Positions 62,001 to 64,000 of a stretch of 64,000 bases of DNA are shown one piece after another; positions within the stretch are counted from its first letter, which is position 1; every line of letters begins with the position of its first letter. The notes under the pieces are model-generated. The model did no database searches, had not been told where the DNA came from, and worked only from the letters and a program-made list of their open reading frames with translations. This DNA is from Hirsutella rhossiliensis (Eukaryota; Ascomycota; Sordariomycetes; Hypocreales; Ophiocordycipitaceae). The stretch covers positions 62,001 through 126,000 of the forward strand of contig NW_025408679.1 in assembly GCF_020360975.1 (NCBI RefSeq). The letters run 5' to 3'. Position numbers and translations under genes: made by a program.

Positions 62001-62520
62001 ACTCGATAAGGACTATAAGCGGAACGAGCGATACTATAAGCAGATTAGCTACGAAAATTATATAAAGAAATGCAATAAGAACTTTAATTCGTTAGAGAAC
62101 GAATATCTACTTACTATAATCGGAAAAGATTATAGGGACTAATCTTTCGAGAGGGAGATATAGTCTACCTCGTACGACGAAACATTAAAATAAAACGACT
62201 AAGCAATAAATTAGATTTTAAGAAACTTAGACCGTTTAAGGTTAAGAAAACCATTTTAAAAGTTAACTACGAACTTTCGCTACTAATAATAATACGGATA
62301 TACCCGATATTTTATATCTTATTATTAGAACTAGCACTATAAAACGCTAAACTATAGGAAAAAATCGAAGTCGACGACGATTAAGAATATAAAGTAGAAT
62401 AAATACTAGATATAAGAAAACAAGGTTAGCAATAAGAATACCTTATTAAGTAGAAGGGATACGGACTAGAGGAAAATACCTAGGAACTACTTAAGCACTT
62501 AACCTACTGCGGTTCTCTAC
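58887..62520 (+). pseudogene. pol of G4: protease, RT, RNase H, integrase, chromodomain
   Basis: One frame carries all domains. Protease: L-L-D-Y-G-A at about 59022-59040 (D-C/S-G-A expected). RT: L-V-I-D-Y-R-R-L at about 59952-59975 and Y-L-D-N at 60252-60263 (Y-L-D-D expected). RNase H: about 60680-61020. Integrase: HHCC-like segment 61315-61450, then the uninterrupted stretch 61470-61748 with D-Y and S-N-R-G, where S-D-R-G is expected, so the second catalytic Asp is Asn. E-R-L-N follows at about 61824. The chromodomain at about 62373-62510 contains E-Y-L-I-K and G-Y-x-L-E-E-N-T. Two of the catalytic acids examined are gone even where the frame is open. Confidence 0.9.
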
Positions 62521-63139
62521 TCCGATAGTTCTACTAGGCGAACCCTTACTCGGAAATATAGGGTTACTAAGAATAGCATCCTAGTCTAATACGTCTAAGG
62601 CACTAAACGATTAAACCTTGCTAATAGCAATAGTTTCCTTATTTAATAAACGAACCGATTCGTCTCGAGAAGAACGCGTTATACTATCTTCTTTATTAAT
62701 AGCTTGCATACCCCGCTAAAACAACTTACTACCTCGGTCCTTTAGGAAACGCTTCTATTTCCTAATCCGAGCTAGGCGAGCTATCGCTTCCTCTAACGCT
62801 TCTTCTGCTTTCCGTTTATCCGAATTAATCTTTTGCTATTGATTTATAATACGACGAACTAGAAAAAGAAGGAATATTAGCGAAAAGGAATAATAGGGAA
62901 GGAAAGGGATAAAACGAACGGGCGGACGCTATATTGCACCTATTATAAGAACGGCCTATAGAGGTATATTCGGAACACCGATTAGAACGCTCGCCGACCT
63001 TATAAGTTAGGCCTAACCAAAAACAACGGGAGTAAGGTATAATTTCAATACTATAGATCTCGGTCTAGGATGCTAGCTCCGATCGTTAACGCGATTTATC
63101 GGAATTACGAGAACGGGATTTTTAAATACGACTAGACAT
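62491..63139 (-). pseudogene. antisense Zn(II)2Cys6-like/coiled-coil gene of G4
   Basis: Minus-strand gene with a surviving ATG (63137-63139). Exon 1 is 63139-62920 and exon 2 62858-62491. The 61-base intron has a GTTCGT donor, GCTAAT branch and CTAG acceptor. Exons total 588 bases, exactly 196 codons ending in TAA. Residues 36, 39, 46, 55, 58 and 65 are Tyr, Cys, Tyr, Cys, Tyr, Tyr, that is C-x2-C-x6-C-x8-C-x2-C-x6-C if each TAY came from TGY. The N-terminus is basic and Ser-rich. Residues about 80-115 are charged and helix-prone (K-R-K-A-E-E-A-L-E-E-A). In-frame stops are TAA/TAG. The exon 2 end overlaps the chromodomain coding by about 20 bases. Function unknown; DNA binding is inferred from the Cys spacing only. 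Confidence 0.72.
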
Positions 63140-63210
63140 ACTATTAGCAGCATATCCCGAAAAGATAAAGGAACAAGGAACGGCACACTTACGCACGACG
63201 CGATAAGGGT

Positions 63211-63220
63211 ATATTTATAC
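63211..63220 (-). promoter_or_regulatory. TATA box of the G4 antisense gene
   Basis: GTATAAATAT on the minus strand lies about 75 bases before the antisense ATG and between it and the polypurine tract of the 3' LTR. The same sequence and distance occur in G1 (12761-12770). Confidence 0.55.
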
Positions 63221-63256
63221 ACGGCGGCTAAGGCAGTAGGTCTTAAGGGCAAGACT

Positions 63257-63270
63257 AAAAGGAGGGGAGG
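63257..63270 (+). other. polypurine tract of G4
   Basis: aaaaggaggggagg lies five bases before the 3' LTR and would prime plus-strand DNA synthesis. The reverse complement is at 12707-12720 in G1, and a RIP-altered copy precedes the G3 3' LTR. Confidence 0.75.
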
Positions 63271-63275
63271 CATCC

Positions 63276-63755
63276 TATTACGACTACGGTCTAGCGAACC
63301 GCGGGACTAGCATATATCACGAGGACACGTAACGTAGGGAGCAAGGAACATTAGACGGACCGACGGGCTAATTAAGTTTAGAGCGACGGGTCACTCTAGC
63401 GCTCTAACGCTCCACGGCTAGGATCGCAGGATCGCCCTAGCGCCCTAGCGCTCCTAGGCGACGGGATCACCTAGTACTCTCGGCGATCTAGGGAAGCTCT
63501 CGAGATATATAAGGAAGGAACGGAATACTCCTTTAGATAGATAGCTCGATAGCTTTTAATATAATTATTACGATCTCTATTACGATCTTATCTCTAATTC
63601 CGATTACTTAATTACCTAGTTATAGTCTACGGTTTACGACCTCCGACTTATTACTAACGTAATATACTTATTATTGCTTAGACCACGCCCTATTATATCT
63701 ACTAATGTAAACCCCTCGATAGGTTTATCCCTTAGGAATAACACCGGTCGTTATA
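63276..63755 (+). repeat. 3' LTR of G4
   Basis: 480 bp, tattacgact...ggtcgttata. In its first 100 bases nearly all differences from the 5' LTR are CA to TA or TG to TA. Confidence 0.9.
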
Positions 63756-63984
63756 CCCTACTTATAACGATCCCCTTTACTAATATAACTCTTATATATA
63801 TATATAATACCTTCTTAGCCTCTTAGCGTTATAACTTAAAACTACTTACCTTAACTATCTAATCTTATTTTTACCCTTTCTTTTACTTACTCTACCCTTT
63901 CCTAAAATATAGTAGCGAACCTAAATAGTATTTTAGGCCTAGCTATAGACCTCTCTAAAAATACCGCTATCTTCTTTAGTATAT
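63756..63984. other. continuation of K DNA right of G4
   Basis: This AT- and pyrimidine-rich sequence continues from 55880 once G4 and one cccta are removed. It holds a short TA run near 63795-63812. No gene or motif was recognised. Confidence 0.45.
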
Positions 63985-64000
63985 TATTACGGAGTAAGTA
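63985..64000 (-). repeat. start of an H-type LTR, cut by the window end
   Basis: tattacggagtaagta equals the first 16 bases of the H LTR at 11233. It lies in the same orientation as the H LTR fragment at 52460-52637. Confidence 0.7.

Larger units (their letters stand above)
55881..63755 (+). mobile_element. complete Ty3/gypsy chromovirus G4 (7,875 bp)
   Basis: 480-bp LTRs (55881-56360 and 63276-63755) are flanked by the exact duplication cccta (55876-55880 and 63756-63760). Gag and pol are on the plus strand and an antisense gene is on the minus strand before the 3' LTR. CpG and some CpA/TpG remain, so this is the best template for reading the G family. The only uninterrupted domain is the integrase core ORF (61470-61748). 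It sits in K DNA that resumes at 63756. Confidence 0.94.

Noticed and set aside
63073..63273. 66-codon minus-strand ORF before the G4 3' LTR
   Set aside because: It is out of frame with the antisense gene that starts at 63139 and overlaps that gene's TATA box and the polypurine tract, so it is a shadow frame.
1..64000. CRISPR arrays, operons or prokaryotic defence systems
   Set aside because: All repeats are LTRs or simple repeats, and coding signals are LTR retrotransposons with fungal-type introns and RIP.

Overview
ORGANISM AND STATE. The window looks like a transposon graveyard from a filamentous ascomycete (Pezizomycotina-type fungus). Almost every base belongs to an LTR retrotransposon, and CpA and TpG are nearly absent over long stretches while TpA is in excess. 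That is the signature of repeat-induced point mutation (RIP). Gln and Trp codons have become TAA/TAG throughout, so the longest uninterrupted retroelement reading frame is only 92 codons (integrase, 61470-61748). I see no intact host gene, rRNA gene, convincing tRNA gene, or prokaryotic feature. Species cannot be named from the sequence.

LAYOUT. 1-3865: Ty1/copia element E0 (minus), cut by the window edge. 3866-4440: unidentified A-rich DNA. 4441-11417: complete Ty3/gypsy chromovirus H (minus, 186-bp LTRs). 11591-12251: a second H fragment (H2). 12252-19136: 3' part of gypsy chromovirus G1 (minus). 19137-25820: copia E1, apparently recombinant. 25821-33645 and 49202-52459: gypsy G2 (minus), split by G3. 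27053-30769: deleted copia E2 nested in G2. 33646-49196: gypsy G3 (plus) nested in G2, itself carrying copia E3 (39321-45585), a 697-bp insert I1 (46370-47066) and a 568-bp insert I2 (48291-48858). 52460-52637: H-type LTR piece. 52660-55880 and 63756-63984: degraded plus-strand DNA with a gypsy integrase (K), split by G4. 55881-63755: complete gypsy G4 (plus). 63985-64000: start of another H-type LTR. Target-site duplications fix the nesting: aatct (E2), taaag (E3), taatc (G3), acctc (I1), cccta (G4).

HOW THE PARTS WORK. The copia family (E) encodes gag, aspartic protease, integrase, reverse transcriptase and RNase H. Both gypsy families (G and H) encode a zinc-knuckle gag, then protease, RT, RNase H and integrase ending in a chromodomain, which in the chromovirus group is thought to steer integration to heterochromatin. 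In G4, gag and pol are in different frames, with a canonical A AAA AAC heptamer in the right register for -1 frameshifting.

MOST INTERESTING POINT. Both gypsy families carry an extra gene on the opposite strand, between the chromodomain and the 3' LTR and convergent with pol. Each has its own TATA box and a short GT-AG intron. In G4 and G1, the same two-exon model independently restores one frame ending at the same TAA. Both encode about 195-201 residues with Cys positions (TGY, or TAY after RIP) spaced C-x2-C-x6/7-C-x8-C-x2-C-x6-C, then a charged helical segment. This is the spacing of fungal Zn(II)2Cys6 DNA-binding clusters. Element H carries an unrelated-looking Ala-rich antisense gene with a C-x2-C-x6-C half motif and a coiled-coil-like tail.
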